A stretch of DNA of 51,059 nucleotides from the NCBI GenBank assembly GCA_014879845.1, contig JACSRI010000195.1, forward strand, positions 1 through 51,059. Direction: 5' to 3'. Both the position numbers and the translations under genes were made by a program. Source of the DNA: Opitutaceae bacterium. Lineage in GTDB: Bacteria > Verrucomicrobiota > Verrucomicrobiia > Opitutales > Opitutaceae. The notes beneath the pieces were generated by a model. It did not search any database, had not been told where the DNA came from, and was given only the letters and a program-made list of their open reading frames with translations. This document shows positions 18,601 to 26,609 of this stretch, piece after piece (positions within the stretch are counted from its first letter, which is position 1; each line of letters starts with the position of its first letter).

Positions 18601-19318
18601 CCGCGCGCCGCTGTCGGCGATCTTTGGCGACGCCGTCGTGCGGGCTGCCACACGGCTCACTGCAGACAATTTCGCCTCGGGTGCCTTTGTGAGCCAGGCC
18701 GACGGACGATACTTGTTCGTTCCCTTCCCGCGGGTCGCCCAGATCGGACCGATCCTTGGCCTCGTCGCCGCCGATCTCGACGGCGATGGCGTCACCGACA
18801 TCGCCGCCACGCAAAACTCGGACGCCGCCATCCCACGATTCCACGGCGGCGTCGGGCTCGTCCTGCGCGGACGCGGCGACGGCTCGTTCGTGGCGCTCGA
18901 GCCGACCGAGTCAGGCGTCGTCGTCGCCGGCCACGCCCGAGGACTCGTCATCGTCGACGCCGACGACGACGCACGCCCCGACCTCCTTCTCACGCAACAC
19001 GGCGGCTCCGCCCTCGGACTTGGCAACCAGACTTCGTCTGTCGCGTGGTTGAAGATCCGCCTGGTCGACGCCCACGGCCTTCCGGTCGTCGCAGGCGCGC
19101 GCCTGACGATCCGGTTTTCCAACAACGCGACCGCCGACCTCGAGAACGGCCTGGGCGGCGGTTGGCTCAGTCAATCCAGCGCCGATCACTTCGTCGCGCA
19201 GCGACCCGACGCCCGAGTGCGGGAGGCATCCGTACGCTGGCCCGATGGCACGACCTCTCGGCATGCCGACGTCCCCGAGCACGGGACCTGGATGCTGCGC
19301 ACACCCCGCCAGCCATGA
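15680..19318 (+). CDS. Tandem FG-GAP/UnbV (CRTAC1-like) exported protein
   Basis: 1212 residues; a long signal peptide (about 22-41) indicates export. The protein is a doubled unit. Seven Ca-binding FG-GAP motifs of the form DxDxDGxxD stand near residues 101, 171, 222, 280, 333, 414 and 498, followed by a UnbV/ASPIC domain (about 528-617; RFGIGAIVRIETASG, IVEWPSGTRQVF). Seven more motifs occur near 672, 723, 781, 840, 893, 1031 and 1091 (the last degenerate, DADDDARPD), followed by a second UnbV-like end (about 1117-1212; ASVRWPDGTTSRH). This suggests two seven-bladed propellers, each capped by UnbV. The family is named for cartilage acidic protein 1; bacterial function is unknown, with binding to glycan or protein partners likely. 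The stop overlaps the next ATG (ATGA), so it is translationally coupled to the STT3-like gene. Confidence 0.93.
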   Translation: MPAARPVVLRPPRTLTSVPSTLSTFAGFAVAFTLAAPAAGATDGLARNHLPAPSHPAGATLFTTLSPEETGITVRNPYDDPSMWGKRYREYMGGAMGSGVAVGDFDNDGRADIYISTKTARGRLYRNLGAWKFADVTDDAGLGEAGSMLGWIKSTVSSSKTIVWHQGAVFADIDNDGWLDLYVCRNNAPNLLFINQRDGTFAEQAEARGLAVVDGSAVGAFADYDRDGWLDVLVLTNQVDGTEAAGRADRLFRNIGDGRFTEVTKESGIAGNTFGHSATWFEYDGDGWPDLYIANDFAGPDRLYRNNRDGTFTNVLDAAVPHTPYSSMGADVADVDNDGHFDLLVADMATTTREKDRRGLAASRDDVLMMGTRAGTAPQYMRNALLLNTGLGVFREAACWAGIDATDWTWSPRFEDFDNDGWQDLHITNGMVREANNGDLLARMMRALSDQERINVMKNSPLLAEANLAYRNAGGLGFESVGPAWGLDEVGVSFGSATGDFDGDGDLDLVYLNYDGGVSVLRNDTSGHHRVLVRLRGTRSNRFGIGAIVRIETASGHQARTLTVARGYASGSEPVAHFGLGSDARIERLIVEWPSGTRQVFDDLEADSAYVITEADASVSAAAENPASPMFLPAPEALGLAVADASTLAIPDKEQVFIPFRTDRSGPAVAVADMDGDGHDDIYLGATSGSPARLLRWKAGAYQAEAVDGVPAGKVEDGPALLFDADDDGRLDLLVTKAGVASGAWPAAYQPILYTQDGRGLFSPTDRIPQLSVHAGAAVSADIDGDGDLDLFLGGRSVPGRYPETPQSALLRNDAGRFVDITAATPGLERVGLVKSALFRDVDRDGRTDLVIATEWGHVRYFRNTDGATFTDRTAEAGFDTGGRGWWNGLAAADLNGDGRPDFIAGNLGFNTTYRASPQHPATLLHGDFAQNGTKLLVEAVHDGDHLFPLRARVDLGARLPFILRKFPKNDDFARAPLSAIFGDAVVRAATRLTADNFASGAFVSQADGRYLFVPFPRVAQIGPILGLVAADLDGDGVTDIAATQNSDAAIPRFHGGVGLVLRGRGDGSFVALEPTESGVVVAGHARGLVIVDADDDARPDLLLTQHGGSALGLGNQTSSVAWLKIRLVDAHGLPVVAGARLTIRFSNNATADLENGLGGGWLSQSSADHFVAQRPDARVREASVRWPDGTTSRHADVPEHGTWMLRTPRQP

Positions 19319-21756
19319 CGTCCGCGCGCCATCCGTCACCATCCGCACCTGCGATCCCGACCGGCCGCGCCGGACTGATGAGGGCCGCGCCGTGGCTGGC
19401 GCTGATCCTCCTGATGCTGGCATGGGTGATCCGAACCGACACGGCCCACGCACACCGGGTCGTCAGTCTCTCCGCGGAGGGGAGCGCACCCCCTGATATC
19501 GACGCGCATTCATCCACAGGATACGCGCTCGGCCAGCGGCACTTTCTCGGCACGCACGAGCGCGGCGACACCTACCGGTGGATCGCGGCTACACAGCACA
19601 TCCTGGTCGAGGGTCCGCTGGCCGACGTGCCCGCGATGGACAACGTCCCGCAAGGCCGGATCCAACTCGGGCCCCGACTCTACACCGTCTGGCTGGCCGC
19701 GTGCGCGTGGGTTCATCACGTGCTCTCGGGCGACCCACTCGCGCTCAGCGCGGAGCGAATGGCGCTTTGGGAACCAGTCATCACGCACGTCCTCGCTTTC
19801 TGTGCCGCGGTCGTCCTGTTCTGGCGACGCTCCGGCCCAGGCGGGGCCGTCGCAGTCGGCTTGGTGTTCGCGGCGTTTCCGCCGGTGCTCGCGCAGTTTC
19901 TACCGGGTGTGCTCACGCCGCGCACGTGGGCACTCCTGCTCGCCGCGGGCGCCCTGATCCCGCGGCGGACCCCGGGCGAGGCGACGACATCGCCGCATGT
20001 CGTCAGCACGGGGCGCGCGGTCGCAGCGGCATTGTCTCTCTGGCTCACGCCGGCGATCGGCTTCCCGGTAGTGTTGATCGCGGGGCTCTCCGGCGCGGCC
20101 TGCGTCGGCCACGATCGAGCGCGGGTGCCGTTCCTCGGCTGGTCGTGCCTCGGATCACTCATGACACTCGGGGCGTGGCTGATCGATCGCAGTCCATGGG
20201 ACCTGGCTGCCGGCGAACTGCGTTACGTCCATCCGATCTACGCCGTCGCGTGGCTCGGCCTGGGCGTCGCCCTCGATGGCTGGCAGCGACTCCGCAGGGG
20301 AGGAGTCCGACGCCTCTGGGCGGTGATTGAATTCGCCGCCGGGGCGATGCTCCTCGCGATACTCGTGTATGTGCAGGTGGCGCACCACGACCTCGGCTGG
20401 CTCTACCCCGGAGCCTCGTTGCGTCGCCTCACTTCGCTCGATGAGACGCGCGTATCTTCCTCCGCGGCCGCCTGGCTGGCTCAGGCTCCCCCGGCCGAAA
20501 CCGTGCTGACACTCGCACCGATCGTCGGAGCGCTCGCGGTGTTCGCCGCGGCCTTCGCCCGAGCGCGCCCCAGCTCGCCCCAGGACCGGCACACGCTCAC
20601 CACCGCGATCCTGCCGATGGTGGCTGTGTTCGCCGTCGGTCTCGTCCAACTGCGCCTGCTCGTCGTCGCGACACTCGTCGCCGTGCCGCTCATCCTCGAC
20701 CTAGCCGTCCGGACGTCGACGTCGGTTCGGCGCATCGCGGTCACCGCCCTGGGGGCCCTTCTTGTCGCGGCCCTGGCCGGCGAGAAGTCGTTGCCGCACA
20801 CGCTTCGCCGGTCGAACGATGCCGCCATGCCCAGCCCGGCCGACGTCCAGGCGCTCGTGCACCGCCACATCGCGCGCTGGATGGCGACCCATCATCCGCC
20901 CGGGTCCGTCGCCGCGCTCGCGCCTCCGGAGCTCTCCGACTCGCTGGTGTTTCATGGCGGCTGCCGTGTGCTCATGTCGACGGCTTGGGAAGCCTATGCC
21001 GGGCAGGTTGCCGCGTCGCGCATCCTCAGTTCGCCCGAGGCCACCGAGGCCGAAGCCGTCATCGAAAGCCGCGGGGTCACCCACCTCGTGCTGCCTTCGT
21101 GGGATCGCGTGCTGCCGCTGCTGACCAAGGCCCCGCTCGAGCCGGACAAGACCACGCTCCTCGCCCGACTCGACGTGTGGAAACTGCCCCCCTACCTGCG
21201 GCCGCTGCCCTACCATCTGCCTCCGGCACCTGGATACGAACGCGAGAAGCTCGCCATCTTCAAGGTGGTGCCCGCGCAGGAGGAGGCGTTGCTTCTGAGC
21301 CGGCTGGCCGAGTACTTCGTCGAAATGAACCGCGCCGAGCCCGCCGCGCTCGCCGCCAAGGTTCTCGACGAGGCTTACGCCGACGACCCCAACGCGAGGG
21401 TGGCGCGGGCGGCCGTCTGGGCCCAGCAGAAGAAGCCCGCGCTTTTCGAGCGCGAGTTCGAGGCGCTCGCCGCCGCCACGACCGCAGGCCAGGTGCCGTT
21501 TGAATGGGATCGCAGGGTGCAACGCGCCATCATCCTCGCGGTCGGCCGCCGCCCGGACCTGGCCCGCACCGAGATCGAGGCCTGCCTGACCGCGGCCACG
21601 CCGGACCTGGTTTTCGATCTCACGCCGATGCAGGCCCACCGCGTGGCCGAGCTCGCCCGGCGCTACTCACTCGACTTCCCGAGCCCGGAGACGGCGGCCG
21701 CGATCGCCGCGGTGGGTTCGGAGTATCGCGTATCCACCGACACGCGACCTCGCTGA
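19315..21756 (+). CDS. Divergent STT3/PglB-like GT-C membrane protein
   Basis: 813 residues from the ATG at 19315, which overlaps the preceding stop by four bases. About ten or more hydrophobic helices lie between residues 26 and 500. The first outer loop carries GTHERGDTYRWIA (Asp85) and then MDNVPQGR...GPRLYT (Asp109), matching the D-x-x-Y-x-x-R and D-x-x-P-x-G pattern of STT3-type oligosaccharyltransferases. After the membrane part, APPELSDSLVFHGGCRVLM and VTHLVLPSWD fit the soluble segment that in STT3 begins with WWDYG, but WWDYG itself is missing, as is the DHH motif. A helical C-terminal tail (about 660-813) is extra. I infer a GT-C fold glycosyltransferase relative with altered or lost sequon binding. 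The residue patterns are seen; the family link is my recognition and needs a profile search. A generic PMT-like enzyme is the alternative. Confidence 0.7.
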   Translation: MTSARHPSPSAPAIPTGRAGLMRAAPWLALILLMLAWVIRTDTAHAHRVVSLSAEGSAPPDIDAHSSTGYALGQRHFLGTHERGDTYRWIAATQHILVEGPLADVPAMDNVPQGRIQLGPRLYTVWLAACAWVHHVLSGDPLALSAERMALWEPVITHVLAFCAAVVLFWRRSGPGGAVAVGLVFAAFPPVLAQFLPGVLTPRTWALLLAAGALIPRRTPGEATTSPHVVSTGRAVAAALSLWLTPAIGFPVVLIAGLSGAACVGHDRARVPFLGWSCLGSLMTLGAWLIDRSPWDLAAGELRYVHPIYAVAWLGLGVALDGWQRLRRGGVRRLWAVIEFAAGAMLLAILVYVQVAHHDLGWLYPGASLRRLTSLDETRVSSSAAAWLAQAPPAETVLTLAPIVGALAVFAAAFARARPSSPQDRHTLTTAILPMVAVFAVGLVQLRLLVVATLVAVPLILDLAVRTSTSVRRIAVTALGALLVAALAGEKSLPHTLRRSNDAAMPSPADVQALVHRHIARWMATHHPPGSVAALAPPELSDSLVFHGGCRVLMSTAWEAYAGQVAASRILSSPEATEAEAVIESRGVTHLVLPSWDRVLPLLTKAPLEPDKTTLLARLDVWKLPPYLRPLPYHLPPAPGYEREKLAIFKVVPAQEEALLLSRLAEYFVEMNRAEPAALAAKVLDEAYADDPNARVARAAVWAQQKKPALFEREFEALAAATTAGQVPFEWDRRVQRAIILAVGRRPDLARTEIEACLTAATPDLVFDLTPMQAHRVAELARRYSLDFPSPETAAAIAAVGSEYRVSTDTRPR

Positions 21757-21771
21757 CGCCGGGTCGACCCC

Positions 21772-23601
21772 ATGGAGATGCCTCGACGCGACTCGCCACC
21801 TGCTTCGTCCCCGCCGACGATGGTCAGCCCGGGACGGTCGCACCGTCGCGCACGGGAGTGGCTAGCCGGTGGTATGATCGTGCTGATGGCCGTGCTCGCC
21901 GGCGCGGTCTGGATGCGGTCGCCACGCGTGGCGGATGCGCTTGACGCCGGCGAGCTTCCCGCGGTGCCGGACCTGTCCGCCCGGCCCGCCATCCTCGCCG
22001 ATTCGATCGCCGAGGCCATGGCGCTGGCGCACGTAAGCAGCTCGCGACTGGCGGGAGTCATCGAGCTGGGCCGGCTCTATCACGCCAACCAGCTTTCGCG
22101 GGAAGCGGAGACGTGCTGGGAGTTGCTGCGCCGTGCGCAGCCTGAGGAGCCCCGCTGGTGCTACTACCTCGCCGACCTGCGCCGCACCGCCGGCGACCAG
22201 GACGGCATGATCGCACTCCTGAAAGAGACCCTCCGGCTCGCTCCCGACTACGCCCCGGCGCGGCTTCAGCTTGCCAACGTCGAGCTGAAGACCGGCAAGC
22301 TCGTCGAAGCCGAGGCCAACTTCCGCCTCCGCCTGGACGCGCTGCCCCGGGATCCCTACGCCCGCCTCGGGCTCGCCCGCGTGGCCATGCAGCAGGGACG
22401 TGACAGGGAGGCACGCGGGCTGCTTGAGGCGCTGCTGCAGGACACCCCGCATTTCTCCACCGCCCACAACCTCTATGCCGGAATCCTCGCGGCCGCCGGT
22501 GACGAAGCCGAGGCGGCCCGCCATCGCTGGCTCGGGCAGGAAACTCTGCGCTTCCGCGAGGCGGAGGATCCCTGGCTCGACGAACTGGATACATGGTGCC
22601 ACGACTACGACCGGCTGTGTGCCCGCGGCACCCTCGAGTTTCTGAGCGAGCGCCACGATGCGGCCCGCGACCTTTTCACGCGGGCGATCCGGCTCCGACC
22701 CGACGTCCCCCAGGCGTATGAACTCCTAGCCGACCTGCACCTTCAGCGCCACAAACCGGACGAGGCGCGCGATCTGCTCGAGGCGGCCCAGCCGAAGCTG
22801 AACATCCAGCCATCGCATCACTTCTTCACGACACTCAGCCAGGCCAACCGCGAGTTGAAGCAACCCGCCGAGGCGATTCGCGTGGCACGCGAGGGCCTAG
22901 CCCAGGCGGAAAACACCCCCGAACTGCACGACGCCCTCGGGCTCGCGCTCGCCGAGGCCGGGCAACACGAGGAGGCCGTTCATGCCTGGCAGGCCGGCCT
23001 CGCGCAGCGCCCGGGCGACGCCAGCATGAACTACAACCAGGCGCTCTCGCTCCTCGAACTCCGACGGCTCGACGAAGCGCTCACGGCACTCGACCGCTCG
23101 CTCACGCTGCAGCCGACGTTTCTCCCGACACTTCTCCTGCGCGGCGAGATCGAGATCCAGGCGGGTCACCTCGAACTCGCGGAGAAGTTCCTGCGTCCCG
23201 CGATCGAGTCGCATCCTGAACATCCGCAGGCGCGCCGGCTGATGGCGGCGTGGCACCTGGGCATGGGTGGCGCAGCGAGCGCGGCGAACGACGCACCCGC
23301 CGCGGAACGGCACTATCGGGCCGGACTCGATCTCGTCCCCGATCATCCCGGACTCCTGCTTCATCTCGGCGTGACCTGCCTGTTGAATCGCCGATTCAAG
23401 CAGGCCGTCGACCCCCTCACCGCCTACCACACGCTGCAGCCCGATGATCCCCAGGGTTGCCTGTTTCTCGGTCAGGCCTACGCGGGGAGCCGGCAAGTCG
23501 ACAAGGCCCGCGAGATCCTGCACCGCGGCGCCCGACTCGCGGAAGAGGCTGGCAAGGGCGCGACCGCGGCGCGCTGCCGCAGGATCCTCGAGCAGCTGTA
23601 A
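21772..23601 (+). CDS. Membrane-anchored tetratricopeptide-repeat protein
   Basis: 609 residues starting 15 bp after the STT3-like gene, so in the same operon. After a basic N-terminus there is a single membrane segment (about 31-48, GGMIVLMAVLAGAVWM), which places the rest in the periplasm. Residues 70-609 are helical TPR repeats, many with the W/L/G/Y/A/A pattern (for example QAYELLADLHLQRHKPDEAR and TLLLRGEIEIQAGHLELAEK); I count roughly a dozen, some degenerate. TPR proteins act as scaffolds, so it probably assembles the FG-GAP and STT3-like proteins or their target. No enzyme motif is present. It converges with the esterase operon. Confidence 0.92.
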   Translation: MEMPRRDSPPASSPPTMVSPGRSHRRAREWLAGGMIVLMAVLAGAVWMRSPRVADALDAGELPAVPDLSARPAILADSIAEAMALAHVSSSRLAGVIELGRLYHANQLSREAETCWELLRRAQPEEPRWCYYLADLRRTAGDQDGMIALLKETLRLAPDYAPARLQLANVELKTGKLVEAEANFRLRLDALPRDPYARLGLARVAMQQGRDREARGLLEALLQDTPHFSTAHNLYAGILAAAGDEAEAARHRWLGQETLRFREAEDPWLDELDTWCHDYDRLCARGTLEFLSERHDAARDLFTRAIRLRPDVPQAYELLADLHLQRHKPDEARDLLEAAQPKLNIQPSHHFFTTLSQANRELKQPAEAIRVAREGLAQAENTPELHDALGLALAEAGQHEEAVHAWQAGLAQRPGDASMNYNQALSLLELRRLDEALTALDRSLTLQPTFLPTLLLRGEIEIQAGHLELAEKFLRPAIESHPEHPQARRLMAAWHLGMGGAASAANDAPAAERHYRAGLDLVPDHPGLLLHLGVTCLLNRRFKQAVDPLTAYHTLQPDDPQGCLFLGQAYAGSRQVDKAREILHRGARLAEEAGKGATAARCRRILEQL

Positions 23602-23609
23602 CCGCCTGC

Positions 23610-23632
23610 AACCTACGCGCCCTGCGCAAGGT

Positions 23633-23633
<1 letters not shown>
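23610..23633. terminator. Possible bidirectional terminator between convergent genes
   Basis: AACCT at 23610-23614 pairs with AGGTT at 23629-23633, with an inner GCGC/GCGC pairing, in the 31-bp gap between the TPR gene and the last esterase. The stem is short and imperfect and no T-run follows, so this is a weak call. Confidence 0.25.
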
Positions 23634-24595
<962 letters not shown>

Positions 24596-25729
24596 CTATT
24601 CCTTGAAGAATCGCTGCAGCGTCTCGGCCAGGTAGTGGCGGGCGTTCATCCAGGTGTGGCCGCCATCCGTGACGAGCGTGGCGTGTTCGATCTTCTTTTC
24701 CGTGAGGAAACCTTCGAAGGCAACCGCCTGCTGGTAGAGAAAGTCGCTCCGGCCGACGCCGAGCCAGAGCAGCCGGAGGCGGGCGTTGGTCTCGTCGGGC
24801 CGCGCGAAGAACCCGGCGAAATGCGTCTCGCAGACCTCCGGCGTGAGAAAGGCCGAGTAGGATGCGATCCACGCGAATTTGTCCGGATGGCTCAAGGCTG
24901 TGAACAGCGCCTGCCCGCCCCCGCGGGAGAACCCCGCGATGGCCCGGTGCTCGCGGTCGGTCACGATGCGGTAGTCGGCCTCGACCCTTGGCACGATCTC
25001 ACCAAGCAGCTCGTCGCAGAAGGCTCGATACATTGCGGCCACCTGCGGCGTGTTCGGGTCCGGCATGCCGCTGAGCATGTTGCCATACGGCATCACGACA
25101 ATCATCGGCACGGCCTTTCCCTCGGCGATGAGGTTGTCGAGGATGACATTGACGCGCCCGGCGCGAAACCACGTCTCCTCGGTGTCCGTCGTGCCGCTCA
25201 CGAGATAGAGCACCGGATACTTCGCACCGCTGGCGCGATAGTCCGGCGGCGTGTAGACGAGGTACGGCCGCGTGCGATTGAGCGCCCGGGAGTCGTAGAA
25301 ACGGTAGGTTACCTCCCCGCGCGGCACGCTCCGCACGGCGTGCAGCGACGGCGTCTCACCCGGGATGTCCACCAGGCTGGCCTTGAACCGTTCGTTCGGG
25401 AAGACGTCCGGGTTTGCGGGATCGGCCACGCCGACGCCGTCGACGACGAAGTTGTAGGGGTAGAGGTTGGGCTCGATCGGGCCGACCGTGATGGTCCAAA
25501 GGCCGGCCTCGTCCTTCTGCATCGGCAGCTTGGCCGGCAGAAACTGGCCGCTCAACTCAACCTTCAGCGCCTCGGTTGCCCGCAGACGAAAGGTGACGGT
25601 GCGGTCCGGATGAACGACGGGCGACTCGAGCGGCGGAGCACGGTGGCCCTGCGCGGCGGCGCCCAGGACGAGCGCGCTGGCGAGCAGCGTCGCAAAAACG
25701 GAGCGGAGGCGGGATGCGGATGATCTCAT
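24596..25729 (-). CDS. CE1-type esterase with N-terminal E-set (CBM48-like) domain, exported
   Basis: 377 residues. A signal peptide (about 8-27) is followed by a beta-sandwich of about 90 residues (VTFRLRATEALKVELSG, then LYPYNFVVDGVGVADP), the E-set/CBM48-like module that precedes many feruloyl esterases of this type. The catalytic domain shows YPVLYLVSGTTDTEETW, nucleophile Ser268 in GFSRGGG (Arg where Met is commoner), Asp in GVGRSDFL and His in TDGGHTWMNAR. The triad is complete. It sits 18 bp after the alpha/beta hydrolase gene and 48 bp before the related esterase. Likely role is deacylation of a decorated hemicellulose. Confidence 0.92.
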   Translation of the reverse strand: MRSSASRLRSVFATLLASALVLGAAAQGHRAPPLESPVVHPDRTVTFRLRATEALKVELSGQFLPAKLPMQKDEAGLWTITVGPIEPNLYPYNFVVDGVGVADPANPDVFPNERFKASLVDIPGETPSLHAVRSVPRGEVTYRFYDSRALNRTRPYLVYTPPDYRASGAKYPVLYLVSGTTDTEETWFRAGRVNVILDNLIAEGKAVPMIVVMPYGNMLSGMPDPNTPQVAAMYRAFCDELLGEIVPRVEADYRIVTDREHRAIAGFSRGGGQALFTALSHPDKFAWIASYSAFLTPEVCETHFAGFFARPDETNARLRLLWLGVGRSDFLYQQAVAFEGFLTEKKIEHATLVTDGGHTWMNARHYLAETLQRFFKE

Positions 25730-25747
25730 CGATCGCAGCGCCTCGCT

Positions 25748-26554
25748 TCAGTTCGCCGCAGCCGCTGCCGGCGTGTTCTTGTCGTGCACCGAGGCCTCGA
25801 TGAGCGTGGCCACGCCGCGCGGGTCCTCCTGCTGGGCCACGTGGCCGCCGGGGAAGGTGCGGATCGTCCAGCCGCGCGCGACGGCGCGCTGCCAGCTCTT
25901 GTCGGTCTTCGCGCGCTCCTCGGCCGACTTGTCCTTGGGCACGAACGCCACGTAGGTGACGGGCAGCGCAAGCGCGGCGGGATTCTTGTAGGAGACCGGT
26001 TGGTTGAAGCACTTGATCGACTGCTTCACGCTGTGCGGCGGCTTGTCGCCGGGCTTGACCCAGGGCACCTGCATGAAGCCATCGACAAAGCGCGCCGGGT
26101 CGCGCGGGCCGCGGTCGCCAAAGAGATCCCAGATGGACTCGCCATCATCCGGCACGGCGGCGTCCAGATACACCACGTGACGGATACGCTCGGGGATGCG
26201 ATCCATCACCCCGGTGATGACCATGCCGCCGTAACTGTGGCCGGTGAGCACGATGTCGTGCAGGTCCTCGAAGAGGATGAGGTTCACCACGTCGTTGATG
26301 TGGGTCTGCAGGTCGACATCCGTGCTGTTCAGGTGCATGCGCTCGCCGAGACCGGTGAGCGTGGCGCGATAGACGGTGTGGCCGTCGGCAGTGAGGCACT
26401 CGCCGGTGCGCTTCCACTCCCAGCCGCCAGCCGTGGCGCCATGGACAAGCACAAAGGTCAACTTCTCCGTGGTGTCGGCGGCGCGGGCCGCGATGGACGC
26501 GAACCATGTGGACGCGAAGAGAAACGCGATGAGTCGGATCAGGTGCATTTTCAT
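25748..26554 (-). CDS. Alpha/beta hydrolase, salicylate-esterase-like, exported
   Basis: 268 residues from the ATG at 26554, which opens a signal peptide (HLIRLIAFLFASTWFASIAA). An ATG at 26593 would put 13 polar residues before it. The fold is shown by FVLVHGATAGGWEW, nucleophile Ser107 in TGHSYGGM and the C-terminal His in FPGGHVAQQ. The overall pattern (short hydrolase, HG oxyanion loop, LTGLGER) is like plant methylesterase/hydroxynitrile-lyase relatives, which act on small aromatic or methyl esters. It differs from the CE1 esterases around it, so the operon carries several esterase folds. Substrate is unknown. Confidence 0.88.
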   Translation of the reverse strand: MKMHLIRLIAFLFASTWFASIAARAADTTEKLTFVLVHGATAGGWEWKRTGECLTADGHTVYRATLTGLGERMHLNSTDVDLQTHINDVVNLILFEDLHDIVLTGHSYGGMVITGVMDRIPERIRHVVYLDAAVPDDGESIWDLFGDRGPRDPARFVDGFMQVPWVKPGDKPPHSVKQSIKCFNQPVSYKNPAALALPVTYVAFVPKDKSAEERAKTDKSWQRAVARGWTIRTFPGGHVAQQEDPRGVATLIEASVHDKNTPAAAAAN

Positions 26555-26609
26555 AGGGTAAGTGCAGCGAACTCCGGGCAGCGATGACGACATCGGCGCT
26601 GAGCCGGGC

